NCBI RefSeq assembly: GCF_000350225.1
Contig: NW_005178984.1
Location: 188,271-252,270 of the forward strand
From: Chondrus crispus
Lineage: Eukaryota > Rhodophyta > Florideophyceae > Gigartinales > Gigartinaceae
Direction of reading: 5' to 3'
DNA: 64,000 bases
The notes beneath the pieces are model-generated. The model saw only the letters and a list, made by a program, of their open reading frames with translations. It was not told where the DNA came from and did not search any database. The position numbers and the translations under genes are program-made. Shown here piece by piece: positions 9,611 through 21,639 of the stretch (position 1 is the stretch's first letter; each line of letters opens with the position of its first letter).

Positions 9611-12600
9611 GTGTCCCGAGAAGATTTTGGTTCTTGCGCGAAAAACTACAAAGTTTACGCGGACATCGGACCCACAATTGGATTGATGAGCCGGGTGTTG
9701 TCTGTTTTAGACACCGGCGCGGGACCAAACCTTGTGCGAAAATCGGAACTCCCAGCTGGAATGGAATCTCTAGTGTCCTACGGACCGACCCAAGATATCG
9801 GCGACGCGAACAATAGGCCACTACCGACTCTCGGCACAATTTGAATGCCTGTGAGGCTTGGAAAATTTGTGGCCGCAGCCGAGTTTATTGTATGCGAAAA
9901 ACTAGCCGTCCCGCTAATTCTAGGCGCGGACTACTGTGACCGGTTTGTGGAAGCAATTTATCCAAGGAAGAAAACGGTTGAGTTGGCGGATTTCTCGGAG
10001 GTCCCGATAGTTAGGCAGTTCTCGACGAGAAAAGGGAAGAAGAATCTCGTGGCGGGAGAGCACGAGAATGATGGAAAAGTGGAGCGAATTTCCCCTAAGG
10101 TAAAAGTGGCAAGAGCCACCACTATCGAGCCAGGGACGCAACGCGTCGTGGAATGCACCTCGAAGAGGGCGGGCTTGGTTGTGGTTCAGCCGTACTCGTC
10201 GTTGTACGAAAGGCACGGGTTGACGTGCACGAATGGTGTCGTTCAGGTTGAGCCTGACAGGCCATTTCGTTTACTCGTTGCGAATTTTAGGACGTACCCT
10301 GTCAGGGTGCAAAAAGGCCAAGTGGTGGCAGAATTATTACCGCACCCGAGAGCCGCGCTCGAGAGCAAAACCACCATTGGTGAAGTTCTCGGAATTCAAG
10401 AAAGGAAGAAGGAAAATTTTCCTAATTCCACCAAGACGCCTACGGGCGAGACAAGATGCCAACCGTCGGATCAAGATCGCGAGGACCAGCCAGAAGAACG
10501 GTCGGCAGGGCTCTCCGCGTTGGCATCTACGAAGCCGCAACGCAGGATTGAGCCGCCACCGCCGGACGTGGAGGACCTCGACCTGAGCCACGTGCCGGAA
10601 CGGCTGCGCGAGCTGTTCTGTCGGATGTTGAAGAAGTATTCAAGGATGTGGGATGGGATGCTTGGCGAAATTAATACCACCGTCCATCGGATCGAGTTGA
10701 TCCCCGAGACTCGTCCCATCGCACAAGCCCCGTATCGGGCCGGACCTAAAGCCCGCGAAGTAGAAGATGCAGAGGTGCAGAAGATGTTGGAGGCAGGAGT
10801 GATAGAACCAGCGCAGTCAGAATGGGCGTCGCCCGTGTTGCTGGTGCCCAAGCCGGACGGGTCTATGCGTTTTTGCGTAGACTACCGCAGGCTGAACGCA
10901 GTGACGGTGAAGGACACGTACCCCTTACCGCGCATGGATGAGTGCCTGGACTCGCTTGGTGACACCAAGGTTTTCTCCGTGTTGGACGCGATCTCGGGAT
11001 ATTGGCAGATGCCTATCCCTGAGCGCGACCGCGACAAGACCGCATTTTCGTGTCACTCAGGACTGTATCGCTTCTCAAGAATGCCCTTCGGGCTAACTAA
11101 CGCGCCAGCGACGTTTCAGAGAGCAATGGATATCCTGCTCTCTCCGTTCCGTTGGAAGTGCTGTTTAGTGTATCTGGACGACATAATAATTTTTGGCAAG
11201 TCGTGGGAGGAGCACATCGTGCACGTGGATGAAATACTTTCTGTATTGGAGAAGACAGGTGTGAAGCTCAAGCTTCGCAAGTGTGAATTTTTCGTCGAAA
11301 AGATCAAGTACCTGGGCCATGCAGTTCGGCCAGGTACATTGGAAGTGGACGCTGCGCGAACCGTCGCATTGGAACAAGTGAGGTACCGTCAAACGCAGAC
11401 CCAGCTCAGGAGCTTCTTGGGACTTTGTAATGTCTACCGCAGATTCGTTCCGCATTATGCGAAAATCACGCATCGGCTCAATCAACTGTTGAAGAAGGGA
11501 CAACCGGTCCAGTTGGAAGGATTCGACGAACCGTGCAAGAAAGCTTTTCATAAGCTCAAGGACGCCATCTTGGCACCGCCGGTGTTGGCGCTGGCGAAGA
11601 AGGACCTACCCTACTCGGTAGATACCGATGCAAGCGACTACCAAATAAGCGCTGCACTATTTCAAACACACCCGGATGCGCAACGCAAACCCATCGGGTT
11701 CTTTTCAAGAACCTCACCCGCAGCCGAGAGAAACTATTCTGTATCAGAAAAAGAATGTCTAGCGGTAATTTGGGCCGTACAGACTTTAAGACCATATCTA
11801 TATGGCGAGCACTTCGTCGTGCATACCGACCATGCCTCATTGAGGTGGTTGATGAACGTAACCGACCCCAGCGGGAGATTAATCCGATGGAGGCTACGCC
11901 TCTCGGAATTCGATTTTGAAATCAAGTACAAAAAGGGAAAGGCTAACAGCCAGGCGGACGCTTTGTCAAGGTTGCGAACCGCAGGAGAAACCGTCGACGA
12001 AATCGACGACGAAATCCCTTGTTTTATGGCCGAACCGGCCGAGGGTACAGTGGAGGACGAGGAAAGTTTTGACGCGGCAGACGACATCCTCGCTCTTGAG
12101 GGGGAGACCGCCCCTGATCGCCTCGATCAATTCCAAGCTGTCACTCCGGAGGAGCTCATTCGCGAGCAAGCCGTCGACCCCTTCTGCAACCGCATCAAGG
12201 AAGAAATGGACGCCGGAAAGGTGAGAACGTTCAGCACGGAGACCGAGGAACTCGAAGGAACTCTATGCCGTACCGCGGCAGAGTTTGTACAAGTGGTAAT
12301 ACCACAATCGTTAAGGGACCGCGTCCTATGGTTGAGCCACTACGCAAATTTGGCAGGCCACCCGGGAGGCAGGAAACTTTACAAGACTTTGAGAAGATAT
12401 TTTTATTGGCCTACGATGGCCCTAGACTGCTACGCAGTCGCGAAGAATTGCGCCGCATGTGCGCGGGAGAGGGTGAAGTTAAGAAGAAACACGAAGGAAA
12501 TAAAGCTGTTCACGCCCAAAGCTCCGCTGGAATTTGTCGCCATCGACATCCTCGGCGAGCTAATTACAACTAAGCGAGGAAATCGGTACATTCTCGTGAT

Positions 12601-13837
12601 CAGCGATCGATACTCGAAACTGGTACGAACCGTACCGTTGAAGAAGATATCAGCTGCGCACATCGCATAAGCCTTCGTTCACCATTGGGTATTCGTGTAC
12701 GGACCGCCGATCAAGCTGCTGTCCGACAATGGAACACAGTTCACGGCCCGGTTCTTTCAGAATGTCTGCCGAATTCTCGGAATACGCAATGTGTTCACGA
12801 CTACGTACCACCCGCAAGCCAACGGCCAAGTTGAGAGATTTAACCGCACGCTGACTTCCGCGTTGCAAAAATACGTTGGAGAGCATCCCAAGGACTGGGA
12901 CTTATTTAGCGACGCTGTGACGTTCGCCTACAACACACAAGTTCATCGAACTACGAACATTGCGACCTTCGAGCTGGTGTTGGCCCGGGCGCAGAGAAAC
13001 ATTGCGTTACAAGCGCAACCAACATTGGAGAATTTCAGCTCGTCACGAGCATACTACCTGAAATGGCAGTCGTGGTTGGAGAGCCTAATGCAAAGCGCCG
13101 AAAGAAGTTTGCGAAAGGAACAAGCCCGGTACAAGCGAAATTTCGACGCACGCCTTCCAAAACCGCAATACGAGATCCCACTGGGGTCCTACGTGTTCCT
13201 CCGGAAGGAGCAGGGCACGGCTAGCGAACCGAAACACAAGCTGGCACAAGTCGCTACAGGACCTTATCAGGTCAGAAGATCGGACCAACATACGGTAGTC
13301 ATTGCCATTGGCGATCAGGAGGAACGCGTATCGCGAGACAGGGTGGAGTTAGCCCCAAGCCCGATGGACTATGCGCCAATAACTGGCCTACGTCAAGTGC
13401 TACAGTTCTTCGGAGAGCCGGAACTAAACGAAGAAGGAGAGGTACGGGAGGACGACGAACGTCCTCACACCCGTGCGCCTACGTCAGGGGACCAGGATAA
13501 TTTCGTTGGTCAAACGCCGACAGCGGAGACACCTCCAGGTCTACGAGAGTTCGGAAAGTCCAGAGATGAGAATGAGCCGCTGGCTCTTCGGAAGGGGGAA
13601 CGACAGTTGGACACGCAGGAAGGAGGAACTGAGAGTCAGGAGTATGTGATCGACAAGATCGTGGACCACGGCTACGACGGGGAAAAATTAATTCTGAAGG
13701 TGGAATGGTACGGTTATACGCCCGAGGACGCGACGTGGGAGCCCATTGAGCAATTGCTCCGCAGCGTGGCCGTCACGTATTTCCGAAGGAGAAGATTATC
13801 CTTCCCCGCGCAGATCGCGCAAGCGCAATCAGGATAG
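9611..13837 (+). pseudogene. pol: pol: protease, reverse transcriptase, RNase H, integrase, chromodomain; two in-frame stops
   Basis: One reading frame broken by TGA (9842-9844) and TAA (12668-12670). The part before the first stop has the aspartic protease site DTGA (about 9710). The middle part has RT motifs CVDYRRLN and YLDD (11171-11182, catalytic Asp pair), RNase H segments (DTDASD; the HTDHASLRWL segment), and the HHCC zinc finger (H..H..NCAACARE). Integrase begins with AIDILGEL; the second stop falls between its first and second catalytic Asp. After it come LSDNGTQF and the GQVERFNR glutamate. A C-terminal chromodomain follows (VIDKIVDHGYDGEKLILKVEWYGY...TWEP, about 13640-13790). The domain order PR-RT-RH-IN-chromodomain defines chromoviruses, whose chromodomain directs integration to chromatin. 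The conserved sequence across both stops shows recent inactivation. Confidence 0.92.
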
Positions 13838-16800
13838 TGGTAACCAAGAATTTCACATGTCAGTGTCAGTGCGGTAATCCGCGTGGGGCATAGCGAGCCG
13901 ACCTGAGGGTCGAGAAAAGGAGAATGATGAGATGGAACGAACAAGGTGAGGGGCATTCAGACAGTCAACCCGCAAGTAGACGCAGCGCGTGCACGAGTAG
14001 GATGAGCGTCGTGATGAGATACTCAGGTTGGAAGTCGCGTAACGATGTGCCCAGCGAGAAAAGAACGCTGGAAGAACGAGGACATAGACTGAATAGTCCA
14101 CCTCCTTCACTCTTACCTTCATATCTGTTCGGTCTCGTTTTTGTTTTATTTGTGATTGCTTTTGTGTTGTTCTATTTTATTTTATTTTTGAGACGTTAGG
14201 GACACGACCCCGCACCGCGGAGGTCCGTCAGCAAGTCTATGAGAAGTCCAAGGAGGACATTGAAGAGGCGATGATCTTCGAGATCAATTCCGCCTTTGAC
14301 AAAGTTACGGCCGACGCCCGCGTCGCGGGATTCTCACCATTCAGGGCAAGGCCGAGGAGGAGCTAAGAGACGTAGGAGAACATGACCCCACGACGGGTGT
14401 TCCTACGTCGTGGATGGAGCCAGAAGGAGATGAGGCACTACACACGCGCTTTACGAACGGGGGGGTATTTTTCGACTCTAAGGCAAGACGCCAGAGAGGC
14501 AGAGCTGAAACAACGATTCTGCCATGCTGTCTGCATCTCTAGGGGACGTGAAGGAGAGGACAATCTGTCCAATCTGACCGAGCTGGAGGAGGTGCTAACA
14601 GGGGTTCAAAGTTGGGTTGCAGGTCGTCGAAGCCGGTTCGTTTTCGATAATATATGGTCGCGCAACAAAAATGACGAGAGGATTTTGCTAAAACTCTCCC
14701 ACGCTGCCAGCATCGCGGCGCGAAATGGTGAGCCAACCGGCAAGGTTTTGTACCCCACAAGAGATCCGACATCGACAGAGCGGGGCTACAGGAGTAACGG
14801 TCAAAAAGAAAAATCAAGAGAGGGTTGCACCGGAAATATACCGGAATTGTGAAGGTGGTACCTGATAACGCTCAAAGAGACCAGAGGGACAGGGGGAAAT
14901 CGGCGCACAGGAAGCAAGGGACGAGTACGAATCGCTCTACGCAAAGCTTCGCTCGTCTGTACAGGTTCTGGACGCCCGTGGCAGCAAAAGGTCTTCGTCT
15001 TTCGAGGATACGCACCGCGCATTGCGTGTCATGAACAAACCGGATATGATCCGTCTGGCAGAGTTGAGGGATTCATGGGGAAAAGGTGATGCTGGCATCG
15101 CAAGAAAGTATGCGACGCATATGAACAGTGTGGGGTCGGTTGACTGTCGAGATTTGGCGAACAGGAAAGGCCAAGTGGTAAGTCCTCATGATCTTACGCA
15201 GGATCTCGCAGTCTACGAAGGCGACCGCGGGTGGAGGCCCTAGCTGGAACCAAAGGTGGTGTCGGAAGCTGTCTGACAGCTACAGGAAGAAATGACTGTG
15301 GTCAACGTTATTGTTAACGATCAAGGTCTCGAGGGTAGCGGGGCGGACAAGCGATATTTTTTCGAAAATATTTGTTGACTGCTGGGCAGAGCTGAGCTGT
15401 TTGCTTGTTAGTGCGCGGTGGGTGATCAAGGTTTTTTTTGTTGATGAATGGTGTGTGACAACGGGAGGCGTACCTCTTGAGGATGAAGAGACGCACCACG
15501 ATACGAGGGGAGAGTCCGAAGGGCAGGCAGTTGTTGTTGGAAGGCCCACCGCGTAAGCCGCGGGACCTCCCTGAGTACACAGCAACAACACCCCACAAAT
15601 ATTGACAAGTGTCGCGATGCCCAAGTGGAACACAGGACACCGCTCGGAATTTTCAATTAATTTTAAGGAGAAAGCGACGCGGTCGAGCGCATGGGACGCT
15701 GAGCCTTTTTGGGATAAGTGAGCTGCACACGGTTCGCGACCACGACGAACGTTGCCTCTGTCGAGACAACGTCATCCGATCGCGCTTATCTCCTTTCTTT
15801 TGTCAATGTTTTTGTTTTGGGGTTGCCTTCTATTTTGTTTTGTCACATCCTAGATGTGACCCCCCCACCCCATCTCACACTACGGACGCCGGTCAGCCGA
15901 CATGTTACGATCAAGAGGGGGCTCAACCGGGACCCGGAACGAGAGGGATGACTCTCCGAGGTGCGCGAAGGACGATCAAGAGAAAGACCCGAGGGGTACA
16001 AAGCTGACAGTACGATCCGCGTCGCGGAAAGACGTGTTGGAAATCGTGCAGGATGCCCGTCGACCTTCTACCCAACTTTAATTCCGTCGCGACTCCCTTT
16101 ATTACTATTTTTCCTTCTGGGGATGAGCAGGAACCAGCGATAAGACACACATCAAAGTACAGCATCCGATCGCGAGAGCAGGACGGCGCTCGCCGAAGGG
16201 AAACGATGGCTCGCGTGTAGAAGAACAAACGTTTCGTGGACACGAGAGGAAGACGGGTACGACTACCGAAAACGAGGACGGTGTGCAAATGGCCAGTAAT
16301 CCTCGCAAGGACTTTACCAAGTATCGACGATTTGGTACTGTAGGCTCTAAAGCCTGCGCGAGAGCAGAACCCCTTCGAGGAGGTCACATTTCGTGGCACC
16401 TCGTACGAAGAAGATCGTATTCGTCAAAGACAGGAATGTCATGAAGTGATACGAGCTCCGACGCCCTTTATGAATCTTTTTATTGTTGCAGTGTCGACGC
16501 GAGGGAGATTAGAACAATGGCCACAGATTTCTGTTAACGTTTCGTGGACACGAGTAGCCTCGGTCGCACGACAACCGAACGAGGAAAAGAATGAGGTTTT
16601 TGTCCCCACACCCCGCCATCACCCCCCCCCCTATTAATATTTTTATTGCACGACTAAGCAGGCCTCAGGCGACAAATGACGAGTTGCGGGAGTTCGCAAC
16701 TACTGCACGGGGAAATCGACAGGAATTGTCTCGAAGGATCTAACGGGTCGAAGAAGAAAAAAAAAGAAAACGTAATGTCGCACGTTCCGCTGTCGACGAC

Positions 16801-17797
16801 ACTCTGGGAAGGTGGTCTCCACGGATCGTGAGAATCTTGTGCAAAACACCCCTTCAGTTGTGGATCGCGAATTTCCATTTGAAGGAAGCAGTAAGTCTCG
16901 CGTTCATTTGCAGGATGGTTTCCGGTTCCCAACGTACACCAGGAACAGAGGAAGGGAGAAAACATTGATATGCGGAGAACAGAGGGGAATTCGCACGCGA
17001 CAGTTCACTTTCAGCACACGCAAACAACGGAGGAGAAGAATTCGACAGGTCTGCTTTCATAAGAATCGTAGACGGGACCGCTGCTATGAGTGAATTGATT
17101 ACGCATGGTGACAAGCTCGGGACGATCTCGCCAGGTTGTGCAAATAATAAAAAATATGGAAACGGGCGACTCATCTGAAACTGCAATGAGGGTGTAACTT
17201 TCCATGGGCATTGAGAAGCAACGCTATTGTTTGGCACTACGGGGACCGTACAGTAGAACCAGGTGTCGGAAATAACCGACTCAAGCGAGCGCGACCGAAC
17301 GGGTCAGGCAGGTTGATAACGAACCATATTTTTTTTGTGAACCTCAAAACCCCCCTACCACTTTGTTGACCGTGATAACGGACGTCTACAGTGGCGTCGC
17401 GATAACAGTTGAGGGATGACGTCGCTCGTATGGCGTCGACCATATTGTATTTTTTATGAGAACCGTGTGAGGACAGCCTCACACAAAAAGGGAAATTTGG
17501 GAAAATGAGGAGGAAAATGGGAGACGCACGCTGTGATAGGAGGATTGCAGAAGGAGAACGTGTGAGAAAGAGGAGGGAAATGTGACGAGAAAAAAAAGAG
17601 AAGGGAATGGCAGAATGGGGATGCGACCGCAGAGGCGGGACGCATACAAAAAAAGGAGGAAAGTGAAGGTAACGGGGGATACACAGGTGACTCATTTTAT
17701 TATTCAAAAGCTACCGGATGACGTCAATAACCAGACATCACCCCAAACGGGTAATAATCCGAGAACGGATCACGGGGAAGTCGCTCTAAGCGGCAGG
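13838..17797. other. 3' non-coding region of element C
   Basis: About 4 kb between pol and the antisense frame. Short open stretches occur (e.g. 14382-14852) but none has a recognisable domain. Parts align with 2692-5875 of element B, including the tcgcg...gacgcg block near 15600-15730, the T-rich patch near 15785-15840 and the purine-rich stretch 17470-17680. A C-run occurs at 16622-16632. Nothing else is supported. Confidence 0.5.
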
Positions 17798-19530
17798 TTA
17801 TTGGGGCGGCACACCCAAGGATTTTTCCTTCGGGAGTGAGGTAACGAGTCGAGCAAGGACTCGCAGATCATCGAGGGAAGCCCCTTGGAGAGCTTCACCT
17901 TCGATGCCATGAGCGCGGAGCAATGTGCAGTAGATGTCAATGGCTCCGTCGCTCTTTTTGAGAATTGATGGGGACGGTGGGGAAGACAACGCTTCCCTAA
18001 CCGACAGAGTTTCGGGATGCCCTGCCGAGGGGATATCGACAGCAGGAGGAGCAGCAGCAGGGGCTGCAGGGAGAGGGGAATCTGGAGCAGACGGTCGGGG
18101 GCAAACGTCGTCTGCGCGGGGATCTATGGCTCGTATGGGAGCTACGTCAGGGGTTGGAACTTGGTTGCCGAATTGGCGACTGAGGCGCGCTTCGGAGGGA
18201 GAGCACAAGGCGGATGTCCAAGGGTTGAACCAGACAAAGTCACCCGCCGCACTGTGACTTCGTCCGGGAGAAAAGGACGGGCGTCGCCTCGCTAAGGATC
18301 GGGATGAGTTGATAGGGGGAGCAACATCCCAGTCGACCTGATTGATCTTTTCGAGTAAGGAGTGCAGTTCGAAGTCGGTGTCTGCTCCGCCCAGGGGCAC
18401 AGTATAGTCCAAAAGGAACATGACCTCGACGAGCTTCGGAGGAAGATACCAAAGCCGCCAACAATCGTACGCCTCCCAGAGCAAGATGGCGGCTAACTTC
18501 ACGCATCACTCCGTCAAAAAGAAAACCCACAACCCGTGACGAGGATCAGTGAGATGGCTTCCAAAGTAGGTAAAAATGGGACCGAGCTCTGCCCAAAACC
18601 CTTGGCAGACCTCAAATTGTCCCCACCATGAGGGGAGTTGCTGGTACCGGTTGGGGTAGTGTGACCGAGCAATTTCCCCCCCTCAACCATTTGGTAAACT
18701 AGGAAATATCCCGTGTCCGATCTCATCTTACGCTCGAATCGGACCGTATGCTGGAAGAAGGGGATGTTCCCGCGTTTCATATATCGGAAATTGAGGGGGA
18801 GGATTGCGCGCGTGTATGACATGGCATCGTTAGTCACCGTCAGTTGGTTATGCCACAGGCGGTCCGCCTCGAGCACGGGTTCACCCCGTATCCAGCTGAG
18901 GAGGTTGTCACGGTAATCACGCTCCCCCTCCGTGCGAAACTTCCACGTGTCACATCCGAAGGACGGAGGGATGAGGGCGTCGGATAGGGATAGGTCGAGA
19001 CGGTCGAGAACGGCTTCCATGAACCGCAGAGATAGGCCCTGTCGGCCACGAGGGGAGGAACGACGCAGGATAGAAGGGGGAATGGGGACACGGGCACGCC
19101 AATCGTAGGAGGAAATGGCTTGAAGGGGAAGGTGACCCGGCAGCATCCCCGCACCGTCGGCAAAGTCGCGCCCAATGCTAGTGACGTCGCGCACGTCGAT
19201 GGCGGAAAACCAAGGGGTGGCCGCGTACAGTAAGGGATAGTTGCGCATGGATTTACCGTGGAGCTCGGCTAGTGAGGGGTATCGACGAGGGGCTGATGAA
19301 GGATGGAGATCGGGATGGAAGACCGGTTCAGGAATGTTGGTGTCCGGGGGAAGTCGGGGTATGGAAGAAAGGTCGCTAGGAATGGAAGGCGTGTGTGAGA
19401 AGCCCACACCGCGGCGACGGCGGGTGGTATGTCCGACAGTGGGATCCGATGAAGAAAACATGGAGATCGTCTTACTCTCACGCAAGCGGCGACCGATGGT
19501 CGGAAGAAAAAGGAAGAAGTTGGGAAGCAA
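17798..19530 (-). pseudogene. Antisense protein of element C, frameshifted
   Basis: Two adjacent minus-strand frames, 19530-18514 and 18502-17798, together match the 643-residue antisense protein of element B over nearly its whole length. Shared segments include GVGF, PSIPRLPP, FADGAGMLPGHLPLQAI, SILRRSSPRGR, RSDTGYF, YDCWRLWYLPPKL, RRPSFSPGRSHSAAGDFVWFNPW and the end GIEGEALQGASLDDLRVLARLVTSLPK. The frame is first lost near 18.7 kb (after SDTGYFLVYQMVEGGK), where the protein stops matching. The N-terminus carries extra residues beginning at 19530; a later ATG at about 19461 fits the other copy better. Function unknown. Confidence 0.65.
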
Positions 19531-19558
19531 GGGAGTGAAGCCGCTGCGCGAGAGCGCT

Positions 19559-19570
19559 CAGAAGGGGATA
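19559..19570 (+). other. Polypurine tract of element C
   Basis: cagaaggggata immediately before the LTR start, matching the tract at 7921-7932 of element B. Confidence 0.75.
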
Positions 19571-20593
19571 TGTAGTGCAATACCCGTCTCGGGTGGGGGG
19601 AAAAAAAGGAAGTGAAAAAGGAAAAAAATTGGATACTGTAGTCCGGGTTTGGGGACACACGTGTGCGACCTAGCGCACGATTATTTTAATTATTTAATTT
19701 ATTTACTAATTAGATCTAGAATCTAGAGCCGGGAGCTATTGTACTCGCCCCGGCGGGGCTCTATATAACTTAGCCCTTTGACCGAACAAGTCAATAAACC
19801 AACCCGAGTTGCCGGAGTTGAATGTCGCCTTGGTCGAAGTCCGTCTCTACCAAGACGCTCCTTTTTACCTAAGCCTACGGCATCCTCTATCGCTCGGGGT
19901 TCCCTTTTCTCTTTCTTTTATTTCCCTATCCTTTTCTATCTCTAATTCTACCTATTTTCCTCTTATCTTGTGTTGGTGCCATCGGCCTCGGTTGCGACCG
20001 AACCGGTGTAAGTGTCTTTGCCGTCGGGCGACACAGTTGACGTAGCGCTGCTCCTGTGACCCATTTTCCGACGGAGACTGTTGCAACGACGTCTCCCTCG
20101 AAGGGCTCCGTCGTGTTACGAGCCAGTGTTGGTGCCATCGCCCTCGGTTGCGACCGAACCGGTGTAGGTGTTTCGAGCTATCGGGCGGCACAGTTGACGT
20201 AGCGCTGCTACTTTCATTTCATCCCGTCGGGCTGCGTTGCGACGCCCCCGTCGAAGCCCTTGTCGCGTTACAAGGTGTCGAAGAAGCTCAACGAGCATTG
20301 GCCTTACAACCCAGTGGAACTGGGGTATCTACGTACGCGCCCCACCCCACACTCGTCCAGCAGTTCTCTTCGCAAGTCTCTACCACACCGATCCCGGGCC
20401 GGGCTATTTCTCTGTGCCTTCCCCCCCGATCAGGGATCTGAGCTACTACGAGTCGCAAGCTCGTTTAAACGGAGAAGGGAGAGTCGGACACTCCGTAGCG
20501 CTGTGCCACCGGCAGTTCTTCTTTTTGTTGCTATTGTTGTTTTTGCTGGACCATCGGACTGCGGTCTCTGCCCGACAGGCGCATTGCACTACA
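19571..20593 (+). repeat. 3' LTR of element C
   Basis: 1023 bp from TGTAGTGCAAT to ATTGCACTACA. It contains the TATATAA box at 19762-19768 and an internal tandem duplication of about 155 bp: tgttggtgccatcg...gttgcgaccgaaccggtgta at 19973 recurs at 20128, each followed by cacagttgacgtagcgctgct. The front matches LTR A, not LTR B. The following bases caggc (20594-20598) are a candidate target-site duplication. Confidence 0.9.
19762..19768 (+). promoter_or_regulatory. TATA box in LTR C
   Basis: TATATAA after a GC-rich block (ccccggcggggctc). It has the same position and context as the boxes in LTRs A and B. Confidence 0.6.
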
Positions 20594-21031
20594 CAGGCGC
20601 CCTGTTTTCTTTTTCACAATTCAAATTGCTCGACGAAGCACGACTGCGACATTCGAAAGCCTTTGAGCTTACGTCTTCCACATGCGACACACATTTAAAG
20701 TTGTAGTTGGCGTGAGAGACTTTCGAAGTCAACACTGCCGCCGCTTGCATTTTGCCACCTTTTTTGCGTCCTCATCGATTCATAACCGCCATTTTGGAGC
20801 TCGTATCTCGCTCATCAGAATGTTTTGAACTCGATAATCTGACCGACGGACACAAAATACCTTCGCAAGCGCTTGTGACGCTGGTATCCTACCGTCAGTT
20901 AACGCATGAATTTTAGATTGTAGTCTCATGTTGGTGACCCGTGCGGCCACATTTTTTCTTTGCCCCATCAAAACACGCTCGTCACTGCAAGGAACATCCT
21001 CATGCTCCCCTGTGGACCCATTTGCGGACCC
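20594..21031. other. No gene seen, between LTR C and a transposase remnant
   Basis: 438 bp with only short open frames. It may hold the downstream end of the minus-strand transposon that starts near 21.8 kb, but no terminal repeat was found. Confidence 0.4.
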
Positions 21032-21639
21032 TTAAAATGTCGCGAAATGGACAAAACGATAGTTCATAGGCCACAAGCCACATTTTATGAATGAGGCCTT
21101 GGCATCCTCCGGTGAAATGGACTGGTATCCGGCCACGGCCAGTTTGATCTTGTACACAGCATTTGCCCACGACAAATGGCTCATAGACAGAAGATGGTCT
21201 CGTGTTTCCTTAACTGTGCGCTGGAATGATCGATTGACGAATTGATCACAGGGTTGGAGAATATGAGTTGTGTTTGCCGGAGCCATTTTGGCGTGCACTG
21301 TGCTCATAACAGCATTATCAACAGCAAATCCACGCCGCGCGGCATGAAGCGTTCTGTTGACTAAAAGGCGTTCCTCGTCTGCCGACAACACTGTCGTGCG
21401 GCCAGCATGATTGCCTTCTGAATCTAGCAATTTTTTAGCTCGTCCGTCTCTGAGCTTTCGTACGCCTTTTTTATTCGCGTGGCTGTTGTGCGGGACACGC
21501 CTGCGTCTCGGGATGCTTTGCGTGGGCTTTCATCTCTTTGGATTAACGAAAGAAGCTTGGCGCGGCGAGCACCCTCCTCTCTTCTTTTCGCGATTCTTTT
21601 CTTGTGTGTGAGACTTTGCGCTCTCATTGACGTTGGCAT
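21032..21639 (-). pseudogene. Internally deleted pogo/Tigger-like transposase remnant
   Basis: Two minus-strand frames. 21639-21424 gives a basic helix-turn-helix N-terminus (SPRKASRDAGVSRTTATRIKKAYE). 21430-21032, after a frameshift, gives the second DNA-binding segment (LSADEERLLVNRTLHAARRGFAVDN). That segment jumps straight into the end of the DDE domain (ANTTHILQPCDQFVNRSFQRTVKE), which in intact pogo-family transposases follows the second catalytic Asp. The central catalytic region is therefore deleted. A doubled ggcccaaattcagcc near 21778 and 21797 may be subterminal repeats of this transposon. Confidence 0.7.

Larger units (their letters stand above)
8872..20593 (+). mobile_element. 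LTR retrotransposon C (Ty3/gypsy chromovirus), lacking its 5' end
   Basis: Order: gag C-terminal zinc knuckle, protease, reverse transcriptase, RNase H, integrase and chromodomain, then about 4 kb non-coding, an antisense frame, polypurine tract and 3' LTR. Its 5' LTR and gag N-terminus are absent where it abuts LTR B at 8871, consistent with B having inserted into the gag of C. Pol has two in-frame stops and the antisense frame has a frameshift, so this copy cannot act on its own. Confidence 0.8.

Noticed and set aside
14382-14852. 156-codon plus-strand frame in the element C non-coding region
   Set aside because: No domain recognised, no counterpart frame seen in element B, and composition like the surrounding DNA.
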